52,677 bases of DNA, taken from assembly GCA_016213725.1 (NCBI GenBank), contig JACQZS010000325.1:1-52677 (forward strand). Reading direction: 5' to 3'. The DNA comes from Acidobacteriota bacterium. GTDB lineage: Bacteria; Acidobacteriota; Terriglobia; Bryobacterales; Bryobacteraceae. Of the stretch, positions 1-8,053 are shown in pieces (the first letter of the stretch is position 1; every line of letters starts with the position of its first letter). Under the pieces are notes generated by a model, which did no database searches, was not told the origin of the DNA, and worked only from the letters and a program-made list of their open reading frames with translations. The translations under genes and the position numbers were made by a program.

Positions 1-386
1 ACCGCTCGAACAACACGGAACAGGGCACCAGCCGGCTCATGGGCATCAACTTCCACGGCGAGCGCGGCACACTTTATGTGGACCGCACGCTGATGCGCGT
101 CACCCCGGAGAAAGGCTCTGACCTTCAGCTCTTCGAGATGAAGCGCGTGGCAGACCCGCATCCGCTGCACTGGGCCAATTTCCTCGATTGCGTACGCACG
201 CGCAAGCGGCCGAACAGCGATATCGAAACCTGCGTGCGTTCGTCCATCACCTCCATCCTGGGCAATCTCAGCCTGCGCGCCCGCCTGCGGCTGGATTGGG
301 ACGAGCAGCGCAAGACGGTGGAACAGGAGGCCGCGCGGCCGTTGCTGCACCGCGAGTACCGCGCGCCCTGGAAGCTGGAGGCGTGA
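1..386 (+). CDS. Gfo/Idh/MocA-family oxidoreductase, C-terminal end (partial)
   Basis: The reading frame is open from the window edge (first full codon at base 3) to a TGA at 384-386, giving about 127 residues of a protein whose N-terminus lies outside the window. The visible part reads like the C-terminal substrate domain of Gfo/Idh/MocA oxidoreductases: an 'FHGERGTLYVDR' strand, then 'HWANFLDCVRTRKRPNSDIE', the usual segment in which a few residues are specified for the sugar-binding face. The NAD-binding Rossmann half is not visible. Family members oxidise or reduce sugars with NAD(P). The next gene starts on the stop codon of this one and encodes a sugar isomerase-like protein, a common pairing in acidobacterial sugar catabolism. 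Function beyond family level is inference. Confidence 0.85.
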   Translation, partial: RSNNTEQGTSRLMGINFHGERGTLYVDRTLMRVTPEKGSDLQLFEMKRVADPHPLHWANFLDCVRTRKRPNSDIETCVRSSITSILGNLSLRARLRLDWDEQRKTVEQEAARPLLHREYRAPWKLEA

Positions 387-1210
387 TGACGCGGCGCACG
401 TTTCTGGCCGCGGCGGCAGCCCCGCCGGCGAGGCTCCGGGCCGAGATCGGCATCAACATCTACAGCCTGCGCTATAAGGCGGAAAAAGATCTGCCCGGGA
501 CGCTGGCGCTGGTTCGCGAACTCGGCTTCCGCGATGTGGAGGCGGGCGACCTCTACGGCCGCACGCCGCAAGCCTTCACGGAACTGCTGCGCAAGAACGG
601 CTTGAAGGCCTCCTCGTTCGGCGCATCGTGGGATGCGCTGAAGAAGGACACCCCGGCCGTGGCCGCGCAGGCGCACGCTGTCGGCGCCTCCTACGTCGTC
701 TGCTCCACCATTCCTCACAGCGCGAAGCATCTGGCGGAACGCGATTGCGCACCGGCTGCGGATCACTTGAACCAGTGGGGCCAGCGCCTGGCCGAGGCGG
801 GGCTGAAGCTCAGTTACCACACGCACGGGACGGAGTTCGACGCCTCTCCAGACGGCACGCGCTTCGACACGCTGGCAAAGCTATGCGATGCGCGCTACGT
901 ATCCTTCGAGATGGACATCTTCTGGATCGTCTACGGCGGCCAGGATCCGGCGACGCTCCTGAAGCGCTACCCGGGCCGCTTCCCGCTGATGCACGTCAAG
1001 GACATCCGCAAAGGCACGAAGCTGGGCGGCTCGCCTGCAGACGTGCTCGAGGAAGAGAGCGTACCGCTCGGGACCGGAATCGTCGACGTACGTGCGGCTC
1101 TGCTGGCGGCGCAGGAGTGCGGCGTGCAGCACTACTTCCTAGAGGACGAAGCGGTGGACGCCGTGCCGCAGATCCGCCAGAGCCTGAAGTACCTGGCCGG
1201 GCTGCGCTGA
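386..1210 (+). CDS. Sugar phosphate isomerase/epimerase-like TIM-barrel protein, Tat-exported
   Basis: This 274-residue protein starts with MTRRTFLAAAAA, a short twin-arginine signal, so it probably acts outside the cytoplasm. The rest matches the xylose-isomerase-like TIM barrel family (AP_endonuc_2): 'GINIYSLRY' at the first strand, 'LSYHTHGTEF' and 'FEMDIFWIVYGG' for metal-binding His/Glu/Asp positions, 'LMHVKDIRKG' and a late 'YFLEDE' Glu. The ATG at 386 overlaps the TGA of the preceding oxidoreductase gene by one base, so the two are probably co-translated; a GTG at 383 is an alternative start. Such pairs often act on inositols or keto-sugars, but the substrate cannot be read from this sequence. 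Confidence 0.85.
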   Translation: MTRRTFLAAAAAPPARLRAEIGINIYSLRYKAEKDLPGTLALVRELGFRDVEAGDLYGRTPQAFTELLRKNGLKASSFGASWDALKKDTPAVAAQAHAVGASYVVCSTIPHSAKHLAERDCAPAADHLNQWGQRLAEAGLKLSYHTHGTEFDASPDGTRFDTLAKLCDARYVSFEMDIFWIVYGGQDPATLLKRYPGRFPLMHVKDIRKGTKLGGSPADVLEEESVPLGTGIVDVRAALLAAQECGVQHYFLEDEAVDAVPQIRQSLKYLAGLR

Positions 1211-1217
1211 GCGGCCT

Positions 1218-2729
1218 CTACTTGAGTAACTCCACCCTGTTTGAGGTGGCCGTCACGGTGAGCGTTTGCGCCGCCGCGTCCCATTGCATCTTTCCACCGC
1301 GGATAGAGCGCGGACGCCAGGCGGCCAACTTGAAGCGCTCAGTCGATCGCGCGTCGAACTTGTCATAGGCGATGCGCTCCGCGCCGTAATCAATGGATCG
1401 GATCACTGAACTGGTGCGCAGCAGGTGGTTCTGGTTGGCCGGGGCCAGTTCGGGCAGAGCTGCCATCGCGCGCAGGTAATGGCGGATGTAGTCGCCATAG
1501 CCGTCGGTGAGCCAGTTGCCTGAGCGGATGTAGCGGTTCTTGCCGTCTTTGTCGACGGTGTATGTCGCCCAGTTCAAGCGGCGGATGGCGTCTTCCCTCA
1601 GCGAATGATCGCCGGTGAGTTCGCCATAGCGCAGCTCGGCGGCGGCATGGCGCGCCGTGTGGCTGTTGCCGGGGACGAGGTAGGCGGTCTGTTCGTTGAG
1701 CACAAGTACGCCCCACTTCTGGTACTCCTTGTTTTCGAAGGTGGCCAGGCTCCAGTCGAGAATGCCCTTGGCGAGCCGCAGGGAGTTTGGATCGAACTCG
1801 GGATGATCCAGGAGGTAGGCGGCCATGGTATCGGCGTTGTATTCCGTGTTGGAGGCCACCGAGGTGTGGATGTCTTCGAAGAACGGGCCCCAATTGTTGG
1901 TTTTGAGCGGGTATTTTTTGAGCCATGTCGCCAGCGCGGCCTTGGCCTTGAGGTAGGCGGCGGCGTTGGATTGCCGCAGGGCGGTCAGATCGTCGAAGAG
2001 TTGCAGCGCGGAGGTGTAGTTGGTGGTGTAGGCGGCCACACCATGCGCGCCGTTGCGCGTTTCGGAGTGCACCTCGTCCGTCGCCGCATGCACGCGGTAC
2101 GGCCAGGGCGAATGCGTAGCGTCGCCGGGCTGAATGCGCGCAGCCAGCGTGTCGGCGATCCCGATAGCGGCATCGAGGTACTTTCGCTGCCCGGTGATCT
2201 TGTAGAGCGTGACGAGCTCGGCACCGAAGCTGGCCGCCTTGTCAGGCTGGAGAAAGCCCTTGCCGGCGCGCATGTCGCCGTCGTAGATACCGGAATGCAG
2301 TTCGGTGTTGTAAGGGTATGGCAGATTGGGCCAGAGCAGATTCGGAGCGGACATGCCGTGATCCAGCCAATAGTCGGCGATCAGAACCATGTTGTCGCGG
2401 ACGGCAGTGTCGCCCAGATAGCCATGCAGCAGATTCCAACTGGAAAGCGCCATGGGGATCTGGTCTCCGCCAAGAGCGCGGCGGTCTTTCTCATTGGGCG
2501 CCCACACCTGATGCTGAAGATAGTAGGGCACGCCGTTGGGGCACGGCGCGATGTTTAGCCAGAAGCGGAATGTGGCTCGAACCACGAAGTCGTAGGCTTC
2601 CGAAGGTCCGCCGCCATACCAGGGGACAATCCGGCCTGAGGTGTCGGTCTTAGGCTCGTGATAGCCGATCTGCTGAGAGAAGCACAGGACGTTAGCGGCC
2701 AGCAGTGCAATGAGAAACCGGAGCTGCAT
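1218..2729 (-). CDS. Secreted protein, probable alpha/alpha-toroid (six-hairpin glycosidase-like)
   Basis: The 503-residue protein begins MQLRFLIALLAANVLCFSQQ, a Sec signal peptide; the frame stays open another 38 codons upstream but that stretch is not signal-like, so the ATG at 2729 was chosen. The mature part is rich in Trp, Tyr and His and in helical repeats ('WNLLHGYLGD', 'VLIADYWLDHG', 'SFGAELVTLYKITGQRKYLDAA'), a pattern typical of six-hairpin toroid enzymes that cleave or epimerise polysaccharides. I cannot assign a numbered glycosidase family or catalytic residues. It ends seven bases from the end of the convergent isomerase-like gene. A role in plant polysaccharide breakdown is inference from fold and export. 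Confidence 0.7.
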   Translation of the reverse strand: MQLRFLIALLAANVLCFSQQIGYHEPKTDTSGRIVPWYGGGPSEAYDFVVRATFRFWLNIAPCPNGVPYYLQHQVWAPNEKDRRALGGDQIPMALSSWNLLHGYLGDTAVRDNMVLIADYWLDHGMSAPNLLWPNLPYPYNTELHSGIYDGDMRAGKGFLQPDKAASFGAELVTLYKITGQRKYLDAAIGIADTLAARIQPGDATHSPWPYRVHAATDEVHSETRNGAHGVAAYTTNYTSALQLFDDLTALRQSNAAAYLKAKAALATWLKKYPLKTNNWGPFFEDIHTSVASNTEYNADTMAAYLLDHPEFDPNSLRLAKGILDWSLATFENKEYQKWGVLVLNEQTAYLVPGNSHTARHAAAELRYGELTGDHSLREDAIRRLNWATYTVDKDGKNRYIRSGNWLTDGYGDYIRHYLRAMAALPELAPANQNHLLRTSSVIRSIDYGAERIAYDKFDARSTERFKLAAWRPRSIRGGKMQWDAAAQTLTVTATSNRVELLK

Positions 2730-2785
2730 GCAAGCAGTGTATTGCGAATGCGGAAGGTGCGGGATGGGGTAGCCTGGAAACACCG

Positions 2786-3340
2786 ATGAACCGCAGAATG
2801 ATGATGACGTCCATGCGCGCCGGAGGAGCGGCGGGCCTGACACTGGGGCAGAGCGCTGAGCGCAACACGCGCATTATCCTGATCGTGACCTCAGACGGCT
2901 TGCGCTGGCGGGACGTCTTTCGCGGCGCCGAAGAGGGCCCGCTGACGAGGAAGGGCGGCGTCTCAGACGCGCCGGGACTCTATTGGCGCCCCACGAAAGA
3001 ACAGCGGCGCCAGGCGCCGATGCCGTTCCTCTGGCCGGTCGTCGGGAAGCAGGGACATCTGCATGGCAACCGCTACGATCTCCATCTGGACTCCGTGCGC
3101 CGAGAGGACAGCCATGCAAAAGAACTCCGGGGCCTCGCACAGTCAATGCCCGAGTACCAAGGAACCACCAGTTTGCTCATGACCGTCGATCACGGCCGAG
3201 GCAACGGCCCCGTCTGGACCGGCCACGGTCAGAAAGTGCCCGATTCGCGCGAAGTCTGGATGGCCATGATGGGCCCGGACACCAGGCCCGTGGGCGAGCG
3301 AGCCAACGTCGCGCCCGGCGCCGACGCCGTATCGAGGTAG
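2786..3340 (+). pseudogene. Internally deleted, truncated type I phosphodiesterase/alkaline phosphatase-superfamily relic
   Basis: The frame encodes 184 residues where full family members usually have 300 or more. The N-terminal part (to about residue 95) has the family opening: an RR leader, 'TRIILIVTSDGLRWRDVFRG' with the metal Asp, and 'MPFLWPVVGKQGHLHGNR'. This runs without a break into what is normally the C-terminal third: 'YDLHLDSVRREDSHAKEL', 'TTSLLMTVDHGRGNGPVWT' and 'MMGPDTRPVGER'. The middle, which carries the nucleophile region and further metal ligands, is missing, and the extreme C-terminus is also short. The simplest reading is an in-frame deletion of more than a hundred codons, leaving an inactive gene. 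A true short homologue is possible but would lack the active site. Confidence 0.7.
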
Positions 3341-3348
3341 AAAACACC

Positions 3349-4377
3349 ATGAAAATCCTCTTCATCGGCGGCACCGGCATCATCAGCACGGCGTGCACAG
3401 AACTAGCCGCGGAGCGCGGCATGGACGTTACCCTGGTCCGCCGCGGCCAGCGCGGCGCGGACCTTCCGCCCGGCATCCGCACCATCGAAGCGGATATTGA
3501 CGACATCGAGCGCATCCGCAAGGCGCTCGCCGGCGAGAAGTTTGATTCGGTGGTAGACTTCATCGCCTTCACTCCGGAGCAGATCGAACGCGACATCGCG
3601 CTTTTCCGCGGCATCACGCGGCAGTTCGTCTTCGTCAGCACCGCCAGCGCCTATCAGAAACCGGTGGGCCACTACCTCATCACCGAATCCACGCCGCTTG
3701 CCAACCCTTTCTGGGAGTATTCGCAACTCAAGATCGCCTGCGAAGACCGCCTCATGCGCGCTTACCGTGAAGAGGGCTTCCCTTTCACCGTCATCCGCCC
3801 CTCGCTCACGTACAGCCGGACGCAGATCACGCTGCCCGTCAACACGTGGGCGAAGTCCTACACCGTGGTGGACCGCATGCGCCAGGGCAAGCCCGTCATC
3901 GTGCCCGGCGACGGCATGTCGCTGTGGGTCATCACGCACAACACGGATTTCGCCAAAGGCCTCGTCGGCCTGCTCGGCCTGAACCAGGCCATCGGCCACG
4001 CCTTCCACATCACCAGCGATGAAGCGATGACCTGGGACCAGTACTACACCATGGTGGCCGAAGCCGCCGGCGTGGAGCCGCGCCTAGTGCATATCCCCAT
4101 CGACTTCCTCAGCGCCTGCGTGCCCGAGATGCACGGCGGCCTGCGCGGCGACAAAGCCGTCAGCGTCGTCTTCGACAACACCAAGATCAAGCGCTTCGTC
4201 CCCGGCTACCAGGCCACCAAGACCTACGCCGCCGGAGTGCGCGAAACCATCGCCTGGTTCGACGCCGACGACGGCCGGAAGCAAATCGACGCCGAAGCCG
4301 GCGCCCGTTGGGACCGACTTATCGACGCTTGGCAGCACGCCCTGGCCGCGGGCGTCCAGCGTTTTCAAGCACTCTAG
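3349..4377 (+). CDS. NAD-dependent epimerase/dehydratase-family protein (extended SDR)
   Basis: The 342-residue protein opens MKILFIGGTGIIS, a Rossmann glycine motif for NAD(P) binding. It carries 'VSTASAYQKP' and then 'YSQLKIACED', whose Y-x-x-x-K supplies the catalytic Tyr and Lys of extended short-chain dehydrogenases. The later 'VIRPSLTYS' and 'PGDGMSLWVITHNTDFAKG' segments are typical of the sugar-nucleotide epimerase branch that includes plant chloroplast stem-loop-binding-like proteins. The start is the ATG eight bases after the preceding relic stops. It faces the next gene tail to tail with two bases between stop codons. The sugar substrate is not deducible. Confidence 0.85.
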   Translation: MKILFIGGTGIISTACTELAAERGMDVTLVRRGQRGADLPPGIRTIEADIDDIERIRKALAGEKFDSVVDFIAFTPEQIERDIALFRGITRQFVFVSTASAYQKPVGHYLITESTPLANPFWEYSQLKIACEDRLMRAYREEGFPFTVIRPSLTYSRTQITLPVNTWAKSYTVVDRMRQGKPVIVPGDGMSLWVITHNTDFAKGLVGLLGLNQAIGHAFHITSDEAMTWDQYYTMVAEAAGVEPRLVHIPIDFLSACVPEMHGGLRGDKAVSVVFDNTKIKRFVPGYQATKTYAAGVRETIAWFDADDGRKQIDAEAGARWDRLIDAWQHALAAGVQRFQAL

Positions 4378-4379
4378 CT

Positions 4380-6836
4380 TCAGCGGTTCTGGAACCAGAA
4401 CCGGTGCACCGGCAGGGGCATCGGCGAATTCGGACCCTTCACGCTCTTCCAGATGATCTCGTTCAACGCGAACATCGGGGCTTCGTCCACTTCGTCCAGG
4501 TTCATCTTCATCGATTCGCGCGCGCCCCACGCCAATGCCGTGTTCTTCTCATTGACATTGATCCTGGGCGCGATGGCTCTGTACCCGGCGAGTTCCGGCG
4601 ATGTGCGGAACGCGTTGTACATCGGCATTGCCGCCGCATCGTACTGCGTCATGGGCGGCAGCCCTAGCAGCAGTTCCATGGTGCGCAACATCGAGGAGGT
4701 TGTGTAGAGCGTCGAATCCACGAAGCCGCGCTTCACAAATGGCCCCGCTACCAGTCCCACGGTGCGCCGCGCGTCCACGTGATCCGGTCCGTTCTGCGCG
4801 TCGTCTTCGATCATGAAGATGGCCATCTCCGGCCAGTAGGGGCTCTTTGAAAGCCGGTCCACCAACTGCCCGATGGCCCAATCCGCGTTCGCTACCATCG
4901 CTCTTGGCGTGAACCCTCCGGGCCGCGTGCCGGCCGTGTGGTCTTCCGGCAGGCTCATCACGATGTAGTTCGGCAGCCGCAGGTTCGGGTTCGCCGAGTT
5001 GTAGTTCTTCTCGTACTGCTCCAGTTCTTCGATGAACACCCGCACGTTGTCCGTGTCGCGCATACCTGGCATCTTGAACTTCGGCGAAACGTGCCCCAGC
5101 AGCCCGCCCACGCCCGGCGATGCGTCCATCGTCGTTCCGTCGCTGGCGCGCGTCGCATACTCGCCGTAGCTCCGATAGGTGAGCCCCTTCTTCGCCGCCA
5201 GATCCCACAGGTGTCCCGCCGCCGGCACATAGGCGCCGGCGCGCGTCGTCTTGCTGTGCCCGCCGTACTGTGCCGGCCACATCTTCTCGTTGTAGTCCGT
5301 GGCGATTGCCGAGTTCGACCAGGAATGTCCGTCCACGCTCACTTCGCCGTCGCAGTAAAGATTGTCGAACAGCACCCACTGCCGCGCTATGGCGTGATGA
5401 TTCGGCGTGATCTCATCGCCGAAGATGGCCAGCCGCGCGTCGCCGTTGCCCTCCTTCATGTCGCCGAAGAGCTGATCGTAGGTGCGGTTCTCCTTGATCA
5501 CGTAAATGATGTGCTTGATTGGCGAGCCCGCGCCCACTTCCTGCGGCACCACCGAAGGCTCCTTCGGCGGGCGCGCCATCGTCAGGTAGTCGTCCTTGTA
5601 CGGGATGTTGTCGTACACCTGCTTCGTCCACGCCTTCAGTCCAGTCTTCAGATTCGCCAGGGAGACGATATTCACCGTCCCGCGCTGAATGTCGCGCACC
5701 GTGTCTTTCGTCGGCTTGCCGTTCAGCAGCGGACTCGTCGGCCCCAGCGGATTCGCGTGTGGCTCCAGCCCCTTGCTGTTGCCCACATACAGATTGTTCT
5801 TCCCATCCAGCAGCAGCGCGCTCGGATACCAGCCGCTCGGGATGAATCCCAGCACTTGGCTCTCGCCCGCCGCGGCCACGTTCACCACCGCCACGCAGTT
5901 GTTGTCCGCGTTCGCCACGAACAGGATGTTGTTCTTCCGGTCCAGCACCAGAGCGTTGGGCGTGGTGCCTTGCGGCGCGCGCGCCGTCGGACCCACGTTG
6001 ATCGTCTCAATCGCCCGCCGCTTCTGCGTGTCGATCACCGTCACCGTGTTCTCGTTGCCGTTCGATACATACAGCCGTCCGTCCGCGCCAATTTCCAGAT
6101 CGTTCGGATTGTGGCCCGTCGGAATCGTCCCCACCACCTTGCCCGCCGCCGTGTCGATGATCGCCACTGAATCGCTGCTCCAGTTCGATACATACAGCAC
6201 CGTCCCCGCCGCGTTCATCTGCAGGTCGTACGGGCTCACGTCCACCGGAATCCGCTTCACCACTTTCCCCGTCGTCGTGTCGAACACGGCCACGTGCCCC
6301 GGCTGGGGGTCGGCCCCGCGGTTGCCCACATACAGCAGATTCTGCTTCGGATGCATCGCCAGGCCCGTGAAGTACACCTCCCCGGCCGCCAGGGTGTCCC
6401 GCCACTCCGCCTCCGGCTTCTCGCCCAACCTCCCATTCGCGTAAGAAAACACGTAGATCGGCGCGATATCCGACGTGTGTCGCGGGCCGCTCGCGTTGCC
6501 GCCCGACACATATAACTTCGATCCATCCCGAGACCACGCCATCCCCAGCCACCCCGAATGCAGCCCAATCTGCTGCGTCGCCGCCTGCGTCGCCGCGTCG
6601 ATCACCACCAACCCGTGCGGGTTGAACCCGCCATGCTGCGCCACGACAATCCGCTGGTCCTTGCTCTGTGTCAGATTCAGAATCAGGTCTTGCGTGTGAA
6701 TCGCCTTCCCCGTCGGCGTGATCTGCCAGCCGTTCGGTAGCGAATACCCGCCCGGAATCGGATGCGGTGGTTGCCCTGGCAGTAGACCAGCAAAGAGGAG
6801 AGCAGCTGCGGGGAGAATCAAGCGAGAGGACGCCAT
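4380..6836 (-). CDS. Bifunctional YncE-type beta-propeller / phosphoesterase protein, secreted
   Basis: The 818-residue protein has a signal peptide (MASSRLILPAAALLFAGLL). Residues of about 50-350 form a seven-bladed propeller of YVTN/YncE repeats such as 'VLYVSNWSSDSVAIIDT', 'LYVSNGNENTVTVIDT' and 'ILFVANADNNCVAVVNV'. From about residue 440 the phosphoesterase (phospholipase C/acid phosphatase) domain begins with 'IKHIIYVIKENRTYDQLFG', holding the nucleophile-region N-R-T and metal Glu, and continues through 'VSVDGHSWSN', 'MSLPEDHTAGT' and 'FMIEDDAQNGPDHVDARR'. The architecture is known from bacterial YncE/alkaline phosphatase fusions; the likely job is extracellular phosphomonoester or phospholipid hydrolysis. 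It diverges from the CobW-type gene. The + strand here is C-rich, unlike the flanking DNA. Confidence 0.9.
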   Translation of the reverse strand: MASSRLILPAAALLFAGLLPGQPPHPIPGGYSLPNGWQITPTGKAIHTQDLILNLTQSKDQRIVVAQHGGFNPHGLVVIDAATQAATQQIGLHSGWLGMAWSRDGSKLYVSGGNASGPRHTSDIAPIYVFSYANGRLGEKPEAEWRDTLAAGEVYFTGLAMHPKQNLLYVGNRGADPQPGHVAVFDTTTGKVVKRIPVDVSPYDLQMNAAGTVLYVSNWSSDSVAIIDTAAGKVVGTIPTGHNPNDLEIGADGRLYVSNGNENTVTVIDTQKRRAIETINVGPTARAPQGTTPNALVLDRKNNILFVANADNNCVAVVNVAAAGESQVLGFIPSGWYPSALLLDGKNNLYVGNSKGLEPHANPLGPTSPLLNGKPTKDTVRDIQRGTVNIVSLANLKTGLKAWTKQVYDNIPYKDDYLTMARPPKEPSVVPQEVGAGSPIKHIIYVIKENRTYDQLFGDMKEGNGDARLAIFGDEITPNHHAIARQWVLFDNLYCDGEVSVDGHSWSNSAIATDYNEKMWPAQYGGHSKTTRAGAYVPAAGHLWDLAAKKGLTYRSYGEYATRASDGTTMDASPGVGGLLGHVSPKFKMPGMRDTDNVRVFIEELEQYEKNYNSANPNLRLPNYIVMSLPEDHTAGTRPGGFTPRAMVANADWAIGQLVDRLSKSPYWPEMAIFMIEDDAQNGPDHVDARRTVGLVAGPFVKRGFVDSTLYTTSSMLRTMELLLGLPPMTQYDAAAMPMYNAFRTSPELAGYRAIAPRINVNEKNTALAWGARESMKMNLDEVDEAPMFALNEIIWKSVKGPNSPMPLPVHRFWFQNR

Positions 6837-6938
6837 GCAAAAAGACTATCAAAGCCACGCTACGAATCAATGAGAGAAAGTGCCGGGGAGTTCACTGGAG
6901 GATGGGCCGCAACGTATGCTGCTAACAGCGGAGAATTC

Positions 6939-7982
6939 ATGACAACGCTTGTTTTGGTGGGCGGCTTTCTGGGCGCCGGAAAGACGACCCTCATCCTGGA
7001 ATCCGCCCGGCGGCTCTCGGCCGAGGGGAAGCGGGTGGGTGTGGTGATGAACGATCAAGCGGGGGATCTTGTGGATACCCGGCTTTCGCGAGTGGCCGAG
7101 GTGGATGCCGGTGAGGTGACCGGGGGCTGTTTTTGCTGCCGGTTCAGTGATCTCACGGAGGCCATCGGCCCCATGCTCTCGGTGCAGCGCGATGTCATCT
7201 TCGCTGAGCCTGTGGGCAGTTGCGCGGATCTTGTCGCGACGGTCCTGGCGCCTTTGGATCGTTGGTATGGCGATCGCTACCGGCTGGCGCCTTACAGCGT
7301 GGTGGTGGATCCACAGCGCGCCAAAGCTGTGCTTGCTCCGGGGCAGGATGAGCGGATCGCGTATCTGTTCCGCAAGCAGTTGGAGGAGGCCGATCTCGTG
7401 GTAAAGACGAAATCGGATCTCGGAGTGGATGGTTGGGACTGGAACGGTTGCCCCGTGACGAAGGTCAGCGCGATGACTGGAGAAGGGGTGGATGAGTGGC
7501 TGGAGCTGGTCCTGGGACAAACATGGGCAAGAGCGCGCCCAAGCCTGGAAATCGATTACAGCCGATATGCCGAGGCGGAGGCATCCCTGGCTTGGCTGAA
7601 CTGGCGCGCGGAGCTGAACTGCCCGAAAGCCGTGACTCCGGCGTGTGTTGCAGGGCCGCTGCTGGAGGCCATGGACCGGATGCTGACGCAAGCCGGCATC
7701 GCAATTGCGCACATGAAGGTATTCGTACAATCGCGCTTAGGGTATGTGAAGGCGAGCGTTTGCGCGAACGGGCAGGAGCCAATCGTGCAGGGGCCTCCGC
7801 AGGTTCGGGGGGCTCGCGCACACGAGATCGTGTTGAACCTGCGGGCGACCGCGGCCCCTGAGCAAGTAAAGGCCATCCTCTCCGTCGCGGCAGCGGAACT
7901 GCCAGGGAGGGTCACTGTGCGCGCCATGGAGTGCTTTCGGCCCACCGCGCCGCAACCGCAGCACCGGTTGGCGGGTTTGTGA
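6939..7982 (+). CDS. CobW/COG0523-family GTPase
   Basis: The 347-residue protein has 'LVGGFLGAGKTTLILES' near residues 5-20, the P-loop of the CobW/P47K G3E GTPases, followed by 'GVVMNDQAGDLVD' and 'TGGCFCCRFSDL', the C-x-C-C metal-binding motif of the family. The guanine-specificity segment appears as 'LVVKTKSDL' instead of the usual N-K-x-D, which is a mild deviation. Family members deliver zinc, cobalt or nickel to target metalloproteins. The ATG at 6939 fits the family start; an earlier in-frame start at 6870 would add a leader without similarity. The C-terminal domain is not the usual CobW_C His-rich type. The metal is not predictable from this locus. Confidence 0.88.
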   Translation: MTTLVLVGGFLGAGKTTLILESARRLSAEGKRVGVVMNDQAGDLVDTRLSRVAEVDAGEVTGGCFCCRFSDLTEAIGPMLSVQRDVIFAEPVGSCADLVATVLAPLDRWYGDRYRLAPYSVVVDPQRAKAVLAPGQDERIAYLFRKQLEEADLVVKTKSDLGVDGWDWNGCPVTKVSAMTGEGVDEWLELVLGQTWARARPSLEIDYSRYAEAEASLAWLNWRAELNCPKAVTPACVAGPLLEAMDRMLTQAGIAIAHMKVFVQSRLGYVKASVCANGQEPIVQGPPQVRGARAHEIVLNLRATAAPEQVKAILSVAAAELPGRVTVRAMECFRPTAPQPQHRLAGL

Positions 7983-8053
7983 AGGCAACCATTACTCGCC
8001 CAGGTGTGTGCTGACCGCAATTCGGATAAGCTCTATCCAGAGGATTTCAGGCC

